The notes under the pieces were generated by a model. It made no database searches and had not been told where the DNA came from. It saw only the letters and a program-made list of their open reading frames with translations. A stretch of 64,000 nucleotides of DNA, taken from Planctomycetota bacterium. GTDB taxonomy: Bacteria; Planctomycetota; PUPC01; JACPCR01. The DNA lies in assembly GCA_016179685.1 (NCBI GenBank), contig JACPCR010000098.1, forward strand, positions 1-64,000. The letters run 5' to 3'. Below are positions 9,133 through 15,950 of this stretch, in pieces. The translations under genes and the position numbers were made by a program. Numbering within the stretch: position 1 is the stretch's first letter; each line of letters begins with the position of its first letter.

Positions 9133-9496
9133 CGAAGCGCTGCCTCAAACCGATGAGTGTCGGTGGCCGACGCCAAGATCAGGATGCGGCAGGCGCTTCG
9201 CTATTTCTCACACCACGTGGCAGGTGCCCGCTCGCGGGCGCGCCTGGCGAAACGGGCGTTCCTCAGGCGAGCCACCCGTAGCTACTTGTGACGCTTGCAG
9301 CTACGCGCTTGAAATTCCGAGGCAGTTCATCTCTACTGAATGCGAAATACCCGAGGAACGGGTGTCCATTCAGGTGTCAGGTGTCCGATCGGTAATCCCT
9401 GACACCTGACACCTGACACCTGACACCTGACACCTGGATACCAGACCGGCTCCAGACTGGACATTCGTCATTGGAAATTGAACCGGAGGACCCCTC
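9133..9496. other. Intergenic gap inside the Mla operon, repeat-rich
   Basis: This 364-base gap splits mlaF from mlaD. It opens with TAGCGAAGCGC (9130-9140), whose reverse complement GCGCTTCGCTA recurs near 9194-9204. The string GCGAAGCGCTGCCTCAAACC is close to one near 14214 (GCGAAGCGCTTCCTTAAACC). The gap ends with a CTGACAC tandem array facing two inverted copies (9371-9437). No open frame here looks coding. The gap looks like an insertion of repeat DNA into an operon that is compact elsewhere. Confidence 0.6.
9371..9437. repeat. CTGACAC tandem array with inverted arm
   Basis: Five perfect head-to-tail copies of the 7-mer CTGACAC occupy 9399-9433. Thirteen bases upstream the inverted version CAGGTGTCAGGTGTC lies at 9371-9385, so a single strand could fold into a long hairpin. 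Related GTGTCAG/CTGACAC strings occur in other gaps (12750-12780, 28446-28470, 28838-28870, 61543-61560, 62920-62930). The unit is too short and too regular to be a CRISPR array. Confidence 0.8.
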
Positions 9497-10915
9497 ATGC
9501 GGCTTTCAGCTCAACTGCTCGTCGGGGCGATCTTTCTCCTGGCCGTGCTCCTGGTGGGCTTCTTCACCATCTACGCGCGGTCGCCCGGCGCCTTCCGGAA
9601 ACAATACGCCATCCACGCCCACTTCCCGAACGCGGCCGGCCTGCGCACCGGCGACGAGGTCCACGTCAGCGGCTTCCAGATCGGCCGCGTCAGCGAGATG
9701 ACGCTGGACAACGCCAGCGTGGGCGTGAACGTGACGTTCTCCATGGACGAGGATTTCCCGATCCGGACCGATTACCGGCTGCAGGTGCGGAGCGCCTCCG
9801 CGCTGGGCGGCAAGGTGGTCAGCCTCTTTCCGGGCACCCATGGGAATGCCGTGCTGCCGAAGGATACGGTGCTCGAAGGGACGGCCGTCGGCGACCCCCT
9901 CGAGGAGCTGAGCCATTTGATCGCGGACAACCGGGAGAACATCCGGGAGACCACGGCGAACATCCGGGCGATGACGGAGAAAATCCAGGCGGGCGAGGGC
10001 ACCGTCGGCAAGCTGGTGCAATCCGAGGAGGTTTACCAGCGCATCCGAGAGTTTGCTGACCAGGCGAGCGGGGTGGCCAAGCGGCTCGATGAGATCACGC
10101 GCAAGGTGGAATCCGGCAACGGCACCATCGGCAAGCTGATCCAGGACGATTCGCTCTACAAGCGCATCGATTCCATCAGTGCGGACCTGGCGGAAGGTCG
10201 CGGCACCCTGGGGAAGATGTTGAAGGACGAGTCCCTGTTCAACGACCTGCATAGCGGCGTGGCCGATCTGAAAGCCATTCTGGAGCGGGTCAATCGCGGG
10301 GAGGGCACCTTGGGAAAGCTGGCGACGGACGACTCGCTCTACAACAGCATCTCCTCCGTGGCAGGCAAGATTGACCGCGGGGAAGGCACAGTCGGAAAGC
10401 TGGTCAATGATGATTCGCTTTTCCAGAGCGCGAAGACGGTGATGCAGCGCATCGAGAAGGGCGAAGGATCGCTGGGGAAGATGATCCAGGACGACCAGCT
10501 GTACCGGAGTGTGACGGCTACTTTCGATGATATGCGGAAGGCGGCCAGCGAGGTCTCGGAGGGCCAGGGGACGATTGGCAAGCTGCTCAAGGATGACACC
10601 CTGTACAACAACCTGAACACGTTCGCCGAGCGCCTGGCCAAGGGTGGCGGCACGATGGGCAAGCTGCTCGAGGACCCGTCTCTCTACGATGAGCTTTCGT
10701 CCGCGACCAAGAAAGTCAATGAAATCGCCGGCAAGGTTCTGGAGGGCAGCGGCACCCTGGGCAAGCTGGTCAACGATCCGGGCCTCTATGACGAGGCGAA
10801 GGCGCTGATGACGGAGGCCAGGACCGCCCTGGGCAAGGTCCGCAGCGTGGCCGAGGATGTCGAGGAACAGGCACCCATCGCGGCCTTCACCCGTATCCTC
10901 CTGGGCGGATTCTGA
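9497..10915 (+). CDS. mlaD: MlaD/MCE-domain lipid-transport protein with nine C-terminal repeats
   Basis: The 472-residue protein has an N-terminal membrane helix (LLVGAIFLLAVLLVGFFTIY, residues 6-25), one MCE domain at about 36-135 (AIHAHFPNAAGLRTGDEV, VSGFQIGRV, GGKVVSLFPG) and then an unusual long tail. The tail has nine repeats built on G-x-G-T-x-G-K-L-x-x-D-x-x-L-Y, spaced 28-39 residues apart and mostly helical and charged between. MlaD proteins form hexameric rings that bridge the periplasm. The tail could lengthen such a ring into a needle or tether, which is inference. The start ATG has a clear ribosome site, GGAGGA at 9485-9490. It belongs with mlaE and mlaF upstream. Confidence 0.9.
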   Translation: MRLSAQLLVGAIFLLAVLLVGFFTIYARSPGAFRKQYAIHAHFPNAAGLRTGDEVHVSGFQIGRVSEMTLDNASVGVNVTFSMDEDFPIRTDYRLQVRSASALGGKVVSLFPGTHGNAVLPKDTVLEGTAVGDPLEELSHLIADNRENIRETTANIRAMTEKIQAGEGTVGKLVQSEEVYQRIREFADQASGVAKRLDEITRKVESGNGTIGKLIQDDSLYKRIDSISADLAEGRGTLGKMLKDESLFNDLHSGVADLKAILERVNRGEGTLGKLATDDSLYNSISSVAGKIDRGEGTVGKLVNDDSLFQSAKTVMQRIEKGEGSLGKMIQDDQLYRSVTATFDDMRKAASEVSEGQGTIGKLLKDDTLYNNLNTFAERLAKGGGTMGKLLEDPSLYDELSSATKKVNEIAGKVLEGSGTLGKLVNDPGLYDEAKALMTEARTALGKVRSVAEDVEEQAPIAAFTRILLGGF

Positions 10916-11072
10916 ATCCGGACCCGAACAAGAGACTCGAGCACAGAAGTGCGGCCGATTCTCAGAATTTCAATCGCCTGCCCGCCAGTCCATGAGGGCC
11001 TTGCCTTTCCTCGCGGGACCGCTATCCTCGTGGTTCTGCGATGATCCTGTTTTCCTGAGCAGAAGGCGGTGC

Positions 11073-11744
11073 GTGGTGCCTCGCGAAGTGAAGATCGCCC
11101 CGTCCATCCTCTCGGCCGATTTCGCCCGCCTCGGCGAACAGGTCCGAGACGCGGAAGCCGCCGGAGCGGACTGGATTCACGTCGACGTCATGGACGGGCA
11201 CTTCGTGCCGAACTTGACGTTCGGGCCGCCCGTTATTCAGTCCATCCGCAGCCACTGCAAGCTCCCGTTCGACGTGCACCTCATGATCGAGCGGCCCGAG
11301 CTGTCCATCCCGGAATACGTCAAGGCCGGGGCCGACCGCGTCACCGTGCACGTCGAGACCTGCCCGCACCTCCACCGCACCCTCCAGCAAATCCGGGAGC
11401 TTGGGGCGAAGACGGGCGTGACGCTCAACCCCGCGACGCCGGTCGAGGCGCTCGATGCCATCCTGGGCGAGGTGGACCTGGTTCTGGTGATGTCCGTCAA
11501 TCCGGGTTTCGGGGGCCAGAGCTACATTTCAGGCAGCACGGGGCGGATCGCGGCGCTTCGCCGCAGGATCGATGCGCTGGGCTCGAAAGCGGAGCTCGAG
11601 GTCGATGGCGGCGTGAACGCCAAGACCGTGCGGGAAATCATCGGTGCGGGCGCCACGGTCCTCGTCATCGGATCGGCGTTGTTCAACGACCGCGCCCCGA
11701 TCGCGGCCAACGTGTCGAGTATTCGAAAACTGATCGAACGGTAA
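11073..11744 (+). CDS. rpe: Ribulose-phosphate 3-epimerase
   Basis: This is the pentose-phosphate-pathway enzyme that interconverts ribulose-5-phosphate and xylulose-5-phosphate. The TIM barrel of about 223 residues carries every family landmark: KIAPSILSADFARLGEQ, the metal and catalytic segments HVDVMDGHFVPNLTFGPP and DVHLMIERPE, MSVNPGFGGQ, and EVDGGVNAKT with the phosphate-binding GATVLVIGSALF. I start it at the GTG at 11073 because AGAAGGCGG lies just upstream; GTG at 11076 and 11088 are alternatives. It is followed 35 nt later by rpiA, so both isomerases of the non-oxidative pathway are likely one operon. Confidence 0.95.
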   Translation: MVPREVKIAPSILSADFARLGEQVRDAEAAGADWIHVDVMDGHFVPNLTFGPPVIQSIRSHCKLPFDVHLMIERPELSIPEYVKAGADRVTVHVETCPHLHRTLQQIRELGAKTGVTLNPATPVEALDAILGEVDLVLVMSVNPGFGGQSYISGSTGRIAALRRRIDALGSKAELEVDGGVNAKTVREIIGAGATVLVIGSALFNDRAPIAANVSSIRKLIER

Positions 11745-11779
11745 TACAAGCTCGTCGGTTCCGAAAAAGGAGGACACGG

Positions 11780-12484
11780 ATGGCATCCCCCAGGCCGGAC
11801 CAGGATTCGCTCAAGAAGCTCGCTGCGGAGCGCGCAGTCGAGTTGGTCCAGGACGGCATGGTCCTCGGCCTCGGGACGGGCTCGACGGCGAAGTTCGCGG
11901 TCGACCGTATCGGCGAGCGATTGAAAGAGGGCAGCCTGAAGAGGATTGTGGGCGTGCCGACCTCTCAGCGTACCGCGGAGCAGGCGAAGAGGCTCGGCAT
12001 CCCGCTCTCTACCCTGGATGACCATGCTTTTCTTGACCTCGCCATCGATGGGGCGGACGAGGTGGACCCGAAGCTCAACCTGGTCAAGGGCCGCGGCGGC
12101 GCATTGCTGCGGGAAAAAATGGTGGAGACCGCCGCGCGGCGATTCATCGTGATCGTGGACGAATCGAAGCTCGTTCCCGGGCTCGGCGCGGGAGGCGCCA
12201 TGCCCGTGGACGTTGTCCAATTCTGCTGGAAATACACGGCCGGGCGGCTGGAAAAGCTGGGCTGCGAGGTCAAGCTGAGGATGGAGGGGAACAGGCCCTT
12301 CGTAACGGACAATGGGAACTACATCCTCGATTGCTTCTTCAGGAAGCCGATGAGCGACCCCTACCAGGTCGCCGCCAGCATCCGCAGCTTCACGGGGGTC
12401 GTCGACCACGGACTGTTCCTGGACATGGCGAGCCAGGTGATCGTCGCGGACAAGGATGGGATCAGCGTACGGGAAAGAGAATAA
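11780..12484 (+). CDS. rpiA: Ribose-5-phosphate isomerase A
   Basis: The 234-residue enzyme converts ribose-5-phosphate to ribulose-5-phosphate. It shows the RpiA motifs GLGTGSTAKFAVDRIGERL, LDLAIDGADEVDP, LVKGRGGALLREK with the catalytic Glu/Lys region, and the C-terminal GVVDHGLFLDMASQVIVAD. The start ATG at 11780 is fixed by a strong ribosome site, AAGGAGG at 11767-11773, six bases upstream. It directly follows rpe. The stop TAA at 12482-12484 is followed at once by an in-frame TGA that belongs to a hairpin repeat (12485-12521). Confidence 0.96.
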   Translation: MASPRPDQDSLKKLAAERAVELVQDGMVLGLGTGSTAKFAVDRIGERLKEGSLKRIVGVPTSQRTAEQAKRLGIPLSTLDDHAFLDLAIDGADEVDPKLNLVKGRGGALLREKMVETAARRFIVIVDESKLVPGLGAGGAMPVDVVQFCWKYTAGRLEKLGCEVKLRMEGNRPFVTDNGNYILDCFFRKPMSDPYQVAASIRSFTGVVDHGLFLDMASQVIVADKDGISVRERE

Positions 12485-12521
12485 TGAAATCCGCTGCGCC
12501 CTTCGGGCTACGCGGATTTCA
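12485..12521 (+). repeat. Stop-adjacent TGAAATCCG hairpin, copy 1
   Basis: TGAAATCCGC at 12485-12494 pairs exactly with GCGGATTTCA at 12512-12521. Inside lies a second short stem GCCC/GGGC with a 3-nt loop. The element begins on the base after the rpiA stop codon and supplies an in-frame TGA. A second copy with the same architecture follows the stop of the small basic gene at 60276-60389. Downstream, TTCGGC and GCCGAA (around 12535-12550) form another hairpin. It may act as an RNA 3'-end stabiliser or weak terminator. Confidence 0.75.
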
Positions 12522-12883
12522 GAGACGGGCGCGTTTCGGCCTCGCCGAACCAGCCGCGTCGAAAGAGAAGGGCCGTATAACCTATTTCGAGACAACTGGT
12601 TAAACCGTTTTTCTCAAAAAAAACAGGACACTCCGAAGGGGCGTCCAAATGAAGTTCGACAACATCCAACATTTCTCTTGATATGGGCCACTAACGGCCG
12701 TAACGGCTTAAGGCGGGCGAAGCCAGCAACCCACAACAAGGCTCGAAAAGGCGTCAGATGTCAGGAATCAACTGACACTCGATCCGCCTCCCACTGGGAC
12801 AAGTCTGGCGGGACACCTTTCAAAATCCCCGCCGCGTGTCACGCCGGGACGCTGGGCTGGCGCGGAGAAGTGACACCCGAGGA
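12522..12883. other. Intergenic gap after rpiA, repeat-derived
   Basis: No gene is supported. The gap holds a hairpin next to the stop-adjacent repeat, an A/T-rich patch near 12607-12626 and a dispersed repeat of about 114 bases at 12710-12823 whose inverted copy lies at 28795-28906. Close to the 3' end of the next minus-strand gene is the string GCGGAGAAGTGACACC, also seen near 1643. Confidence 0.5.
12710..12823 (+). repeat. Dispersed 112-114 bp repeat, copy 1 (inverted relative to 28795)
   Basis: Read on the plus strand, this stretch aligns end to end with the reverse complement of 28795-28906. Both begin AAGGCGGGCGAAGCC and both end with about 40 identical bases containing CCGCCTCCCACTGGGACAAG and GGCGGGACACCTTTCAA. 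It carries CTGACAC-type strings internally. No open frame is shared by the copies, so it is non-coding. It belongs to the GTCCC family also seen at 29082-29124 and 48566-48622. Confidence 0.85.
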
Positions 12884-13753
12884 CTAACGGGTGACGAACT
12901 GGCGATATTCCGCCAGTACGTCCGCACGGCCGGCCCAGGGCTTGTAAACCGTCCGAAGGCGGAAAGAGTAGGTCTGGCCCGCCTCGTACGGCTGGATGAG
13001 GAACTGGAAGTCCCAGGCCGGGTTGGAATCGTCACCCGCAGCGGCCATCCCGCCCCCGCTCGGCGAGTGCGAAAACCGGATGCCTCCTGTGCGGTCAAAC
13101 AGGTAGATCAGCACCATATCGCCAAACCGGCCGTAGTAGAAGGGCAAGGCGAAGCGTACCCGGGAGAAGGCAGTGTAGAGCGCCTTCTCCTGCGGATGGA
13201 ATGACAGTTCGGTGCGATCGTCTCGATGGAGCACGGTACTGTCGCGGTCGTGCCACTGGGTGCAAAGCTGCTGCCAAATGACCGAGCCGTCCGGCTTGGC
13301 CTCGCGGGGAAAGTAGAGGCTTTTGTCCAAGGGACCGTTGATGTAGGATGCCCAGAAAAGGCCGATGAAGTTTCCGGCAAACACCTTCTCCATCGGGATG
13401 CACCGGAAGTCCATATCGATGCCACAGGGCGGGATCATCCGGAACGTGGTCCAGCTTTCGAGGCGCGAATGGAACGTAGGGGGCTGGTGGAGGGTCGCCG
13501 ATCCGGCCGTCACGTCGACCAGCTCCATCGGATGGTAGCGCGGCTCGAAGCGCTCCTCCGCTGTTGAAAGGAAGCGGCCGTCAAAGATGTGTTCAAGATT
13601 CAGGCCCGCGTAGGAGGGAACGAACACAGTGCGGGCCTCGCGGACCGAGGTGAGGCTCCAGAGCCCGTTATAGCCAGAACGGTGCTCGCAGGCGGCCGTG
13701 TTGTCACCAACGACGGCAGTCAATTCTCCTGCTTGGAGTTTGGCTTGATGCAT
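12884..13753 (-). CDS. Conserved-looking hypothetical protein, possibly a mutarotase-like beta-sandwich
   Basis: I cannot name the family. The 289 residues are rich in aromatic and beta-forming segments (GYNGLWSLTSV, FVPSYAGLNLEHIFDG, MIPPCGIDMDFRC, NFIGLFWASYINGP, FALPFYYGRFGDMVLIYLF, NPAWDFQFLIQPYEAGQTYS) and have no signal peptide or membrane segment. The layout, with a late WDFQFLIQPYE strand, resembles large beta-sandwich sugar-processing or sugar-binding proteins such as mutarotase-like folds; this is a guess from texture. It lies convergent to rpiA and close to the xylanase and esterase genes. ATG at 13753 is the natural start. Confidence 0.7.
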   Translation of the reverse strand: MHQAKLQAGELTAVVGDNTAACEHRSGYNGLWSLTSVREARTVFVPSYAGLNLEHIFDGRFLSTAEERFEPRYHPMELVDVTAGSATLHQPPTFHSRLESWTTFRMIPPCGIDMDFRCIPMEKVFAGNFIGLFWASYINGPLDKSLYFPREAKPDGSVIWQQLCTQWHDRDSTVLHRDDRTELSFHPQEKALYTAFSRVRFALPFYYGRFGDMVLIYLFDRTGGIRFSHSPSGGGMAAAGDDSNPAWDFQFLIQPYEAGQTYSFRLRTVYKPWAGRADVLAEYRQFVTR

Positions 13754-13908
13754 GAGGGTTATTGTAAGCGTCTGCGCGGGACGCGGTCAAGTGTTTTAGC
13801 TCCGTGCGATTGAGCGGTGGTGGGAACCTCAAACCTGGGATCGAGGTAACTGCTTAGCGAACAGCCCTCTGTCGCCCTTACAGGGCTTTATGGAGACATT
13901 CATCTGTC

Positions 13909-13940
13909 ATCCCAGGGCGGCGCTTCGCCTGCCCTGGGAT
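13909..13940. repeat. 10-bp stem hairpin
   Basis: ATCCCAGGGC at 13909-13918 pairs exactly with GCCCTGGGAT at 13931-13940. The 12-base interior GGCGCTTCGCCT can form a further small stem. It is one of several palindromes packed in this gap. Confidence 0.65.
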
Positions 13941-14021
13941 TCTATGTAAGGTGACCATGTCCTTGACGTTGCCATCTTACATAACCCGTTGTATGTAAAC
14001 GGTCTACGTTTGGCATAAGTA

Positions 14022-14062
14022 ACTATCTCATTTCGCCCACTTCGGGGCTCTTCTGAGATAGT
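14022..14062. repeat. ACTATCTCA/TGAGATAGT inverted repeat
   Basis: The 9-base arms at 14022-14030 and 14054-14062 are exact reverse complements, with a 23-base GC-rich interior. No neighbouring gene end or start explains it. Confidence 0.6.
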
Positions 14063-14101
14063 CAACAGGGAAGGTTCACCCAGCTCTTACGGAGCGAGTT
14101 T

Positions 14102-14169
14102 GACCGCGGATGACGCGGATGACACGGATTCTTTCCCTCTGATCCGCGGCATCCGCGTTATCCGCGGTC
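14102..14169. repeat. Long hairpin built from GCGGAT units
   Basis: Two 28-base arms (14102-14129 and 14142-14169) match as reverse complements at 25 of 28 positions, around a 12-base pyrimidine-rich loop. Each arm is three tandem units of the type (C)GCGGATGAC, so the structure is both tandem and inverted. The stability of the stem suggests a functional RNA or DNA cruciform element, or a replication-slippage product. Confidence 0.8.
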
Positions 14170-14295
14170 CATGCCAGGGTTTGACAGGTTATGCCTTTCT
14201 GCTACGGTGTTGAGCGAAGCGCTTCCTTAAACCGACCCGTATTCAAGCACGGGCGTGTGGCCGCGCGTCCGTGCGCGAATACTCAGTGAATCCCC

Positions 14296-15804
14296 ATGCC
14301 TGAGATACTGCAACTGACAGGCGCCGAGAGTGTCCGCGCCTTTTATTTCACGGACCTCCAGCATCGTGCGGTCCGTTGCGACGCCACCCTGCAGCCCGAC
14401 GCGACGTTGCGGGTCGTCCTGCCGCCATTTCCGGCGGCCGTGCACGTCCAGGTCGCGGTGCGACCCTACGGCCGCGTCTGGGCGACCGCGGACCAGGGCG
14501 GCGCTGGCTATGAGGAATCGGCGACGCTCCCGCTGATTCCGGAGCTGGCGATCAGCCGCATCCGGCGGTATGAGCGCCGTGCCATGAGTTTGAATCTGGA
14601 GTACCCGCCGGACGAGGACATCGAGGCGGCGTGGGACCTATACGACCTGGGGCGTCCCATGGAGAGCCTGTATCATGGGCTGCTGGCGGGCGAGGACCTG
14701 GAGCTAGCGGCAGCCGAGGTGGCGCTCGAGACGCGGGATTTTCAGGCGCAGCCGCCGGCGCGCATCTCGGCGACCCTGTTCGGCGAGCGGCTCGATCCCT
14801 ACGCGATCGGTGTGGGGCAGGACTGGCCTCATGAGAGCCTGATGCCGAACTTTCTGAGGCCGCGGGATAGGTGGGACCTTGCCGCACAGCTCTGCGATGC
14901 GACGACGCTCCCGACGTTCTGGCGGTGGGTCGAGTTCGCTCAGGGACGCCAGCGCTGGTCGCCCATCGAGGAAATCCTGGCCTTCTGCGAGGAACGCCGC
15001 ATCTCGGCAAAGTCCTTCTCACTCTTCTGGGGCGGCATTGGCGGCATGCCACCTTGGTTTCGCTCCCTTCCCTATCCGGGCAAGCTCAAGGCAATCGAAA
15101 AGTGGACCACCGATGTGGTCGGGCGGCTGCGCGGCCGCATCGAGGCCTGGGAGATCGTCAATGAGATGCACGACTGGGGCTTCGCCAATCAAATCCCTCA
15201 ACTGACTCACGAGCAGAGCCTCGAGATGACCCGGCTGGTCAGCGGGCTCGTCGGCAGCCTGGACCCGGGCGTTCCCCGCGTGGTCAACCATTGTTGTCCC
15301 TGGGGCGATTACATCCAGAAGCCGGGGAGCAGTGGTCCCTGGATTCCTCTGACCTATCTCGAGGAGCTGTGCGCCTCGGGGATCGAGTTCGAGGGCATTG
15401 GGGTGCAGATGTACAACCCGGGCCGGGACCTCATGGAATGCGTGGAGCACGTGGACCGATTCGCCCGTTTCGGCAAGGCGATCTGGATCACGGAGATGGG
15501 AACGCCGTCAAGTGCGGCGCCGCGGGGCAAGGTTGAGACGAGTCAAATCGATCTGTCGATTGGCTGGCGGGGGCCCTGGGAGCAGGAAAACCAGGCCGAA
15601 TGGGTGGAGCGATGGTATACGATGGCCTTGTCGCGGCCCTACATCCGTTCGCTCAATTACTGGGATTTCGACGATGAGCGAGCCTTCATCGAACACGCCG
15701 GTCTTCTGGATGTCGCCGGCCGACCCAAGGAGTCCTATCTCCGCCTCATCGAATGGTGTGAGCGATACCACGTCGGGGGGCGTGCCCGGACCGTCGCGGG
15801 GTAG
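14296..15804 (+). CDS. GH10 endo-1,4-beta-xylanase-like glycoside hydrolase
   Basis: The C-terminal two thirds of this 502-residue protein form a GH10-type barrel. The acid/base glutamate is E290 in WEIVNEMHDWG and the nucleophile is E400 in AIWITEMGTPS; between them lie the expected histidine-rich and GIGVQMYNP strands. The N-terminal 190 or so residues form a beta-rich accessory domain with no recognised carbohydrate-binding signature. No signal peptide is visible, so either the enzyme is cytoplasmic and acts on imported oligosaccharides or the true start lies elsewhere. An esterase and a DHDPS-type aldolase follow within 4 kb. GH10 enzymes cleave xylan backbones with retention. Confidence 0.88.
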   Translation: MPEILQLTGAESVRAFYFTDLQHRAVRCDATLQPDATLRVVLPPFPAAVHVQVAVRPYGRVWATADQGGAGYEESATLPLIPELAISRIRRYERRAMSLNLEYPPDEDIEAAWDLYDLGRPMESLYHGLLAGEDLELAAAEVALETRDFQAQPPARISATLFGERLDPYAIGVGQDWPHESLMPNFLRPRDRWDLAAQLCDATTLPTFWRWVEFAQGRQRWSPIEEILAFCEERRISAKSFSLFWGGIGGMPPWFRSLPYPGKLKAIEKWTTDVVGRLRGRIEAWEIVNEMHDWGFANQIPQLTHEQSLEMTRLVSGLVGSLDPGVPRVVNHCCPWGDYIQKPGSSGPWIPLTYLEELCASGIEFEGIGVQMYNPGRDLMECVEHVDRFARFGKAIWITEMGTPSSAAPRGKVETSQIDLSIGWRGPWEQENQAEWVERWYTMALSRPYIRSLNYWDFDDERAFIEHAGLLDVAGRPKESYLRLIEWCERYHVGGRARTVAG

Positions 15805-15950
15805 CTCGCGTGCACCCGCGTCGGGATTTCATTCGCTGTGAAACAAATGAGAATTCGGTGTTCGCGGGCCCTCGCCTCGACCGGAGTCCCATCCGAAATC
15901 CCGCCGAGCGGCCCGCTTTCACTCGAGCCGGCGTCCGGGCGGACTGCACG

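Larger units (their letters stand above)
13754..14295. other. Hairpin-dense intergenic gap
   Basis: No gene is supported in this 542-base gap, but it holds a run of inverted repeats: AGCCCT/AGGGCT (13863-13887), ATCCCAGGGC/GCCCTGGGAT (13909-13940), ACTATCTCA/TGAGATAGT (14022-14062) and the long GCGGAT hairpin (14102-14169). GTAACTGCTTAG near 13846 recurs near 28610, and GCGAAGCGCTTCC near 14214 recurs near 9131. A promoter for the downstream xylanase should also lie here, but I see no convincing -35/-10 pair. Confidence 0.55.

Noticed and set aside
9371-9437. Possible CRISPR-like array
   Set aside because: The units are 7 bases, contiguous and without spacers; it is a simple tandem repeat.
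11069-11779. Upstream extension of the rpiA reading frame
   Set aside because: It overlaps rpe in another frame and is Arg/Pro-rich noise; a strong ribosome site fixes rpiA at 11780.
12456-12887. Open frame running through the rpiA 3' gap
   Set aside because: It consists of the stop-adjacent hairpin and the 114-base repeat; no ribosome site or domain.
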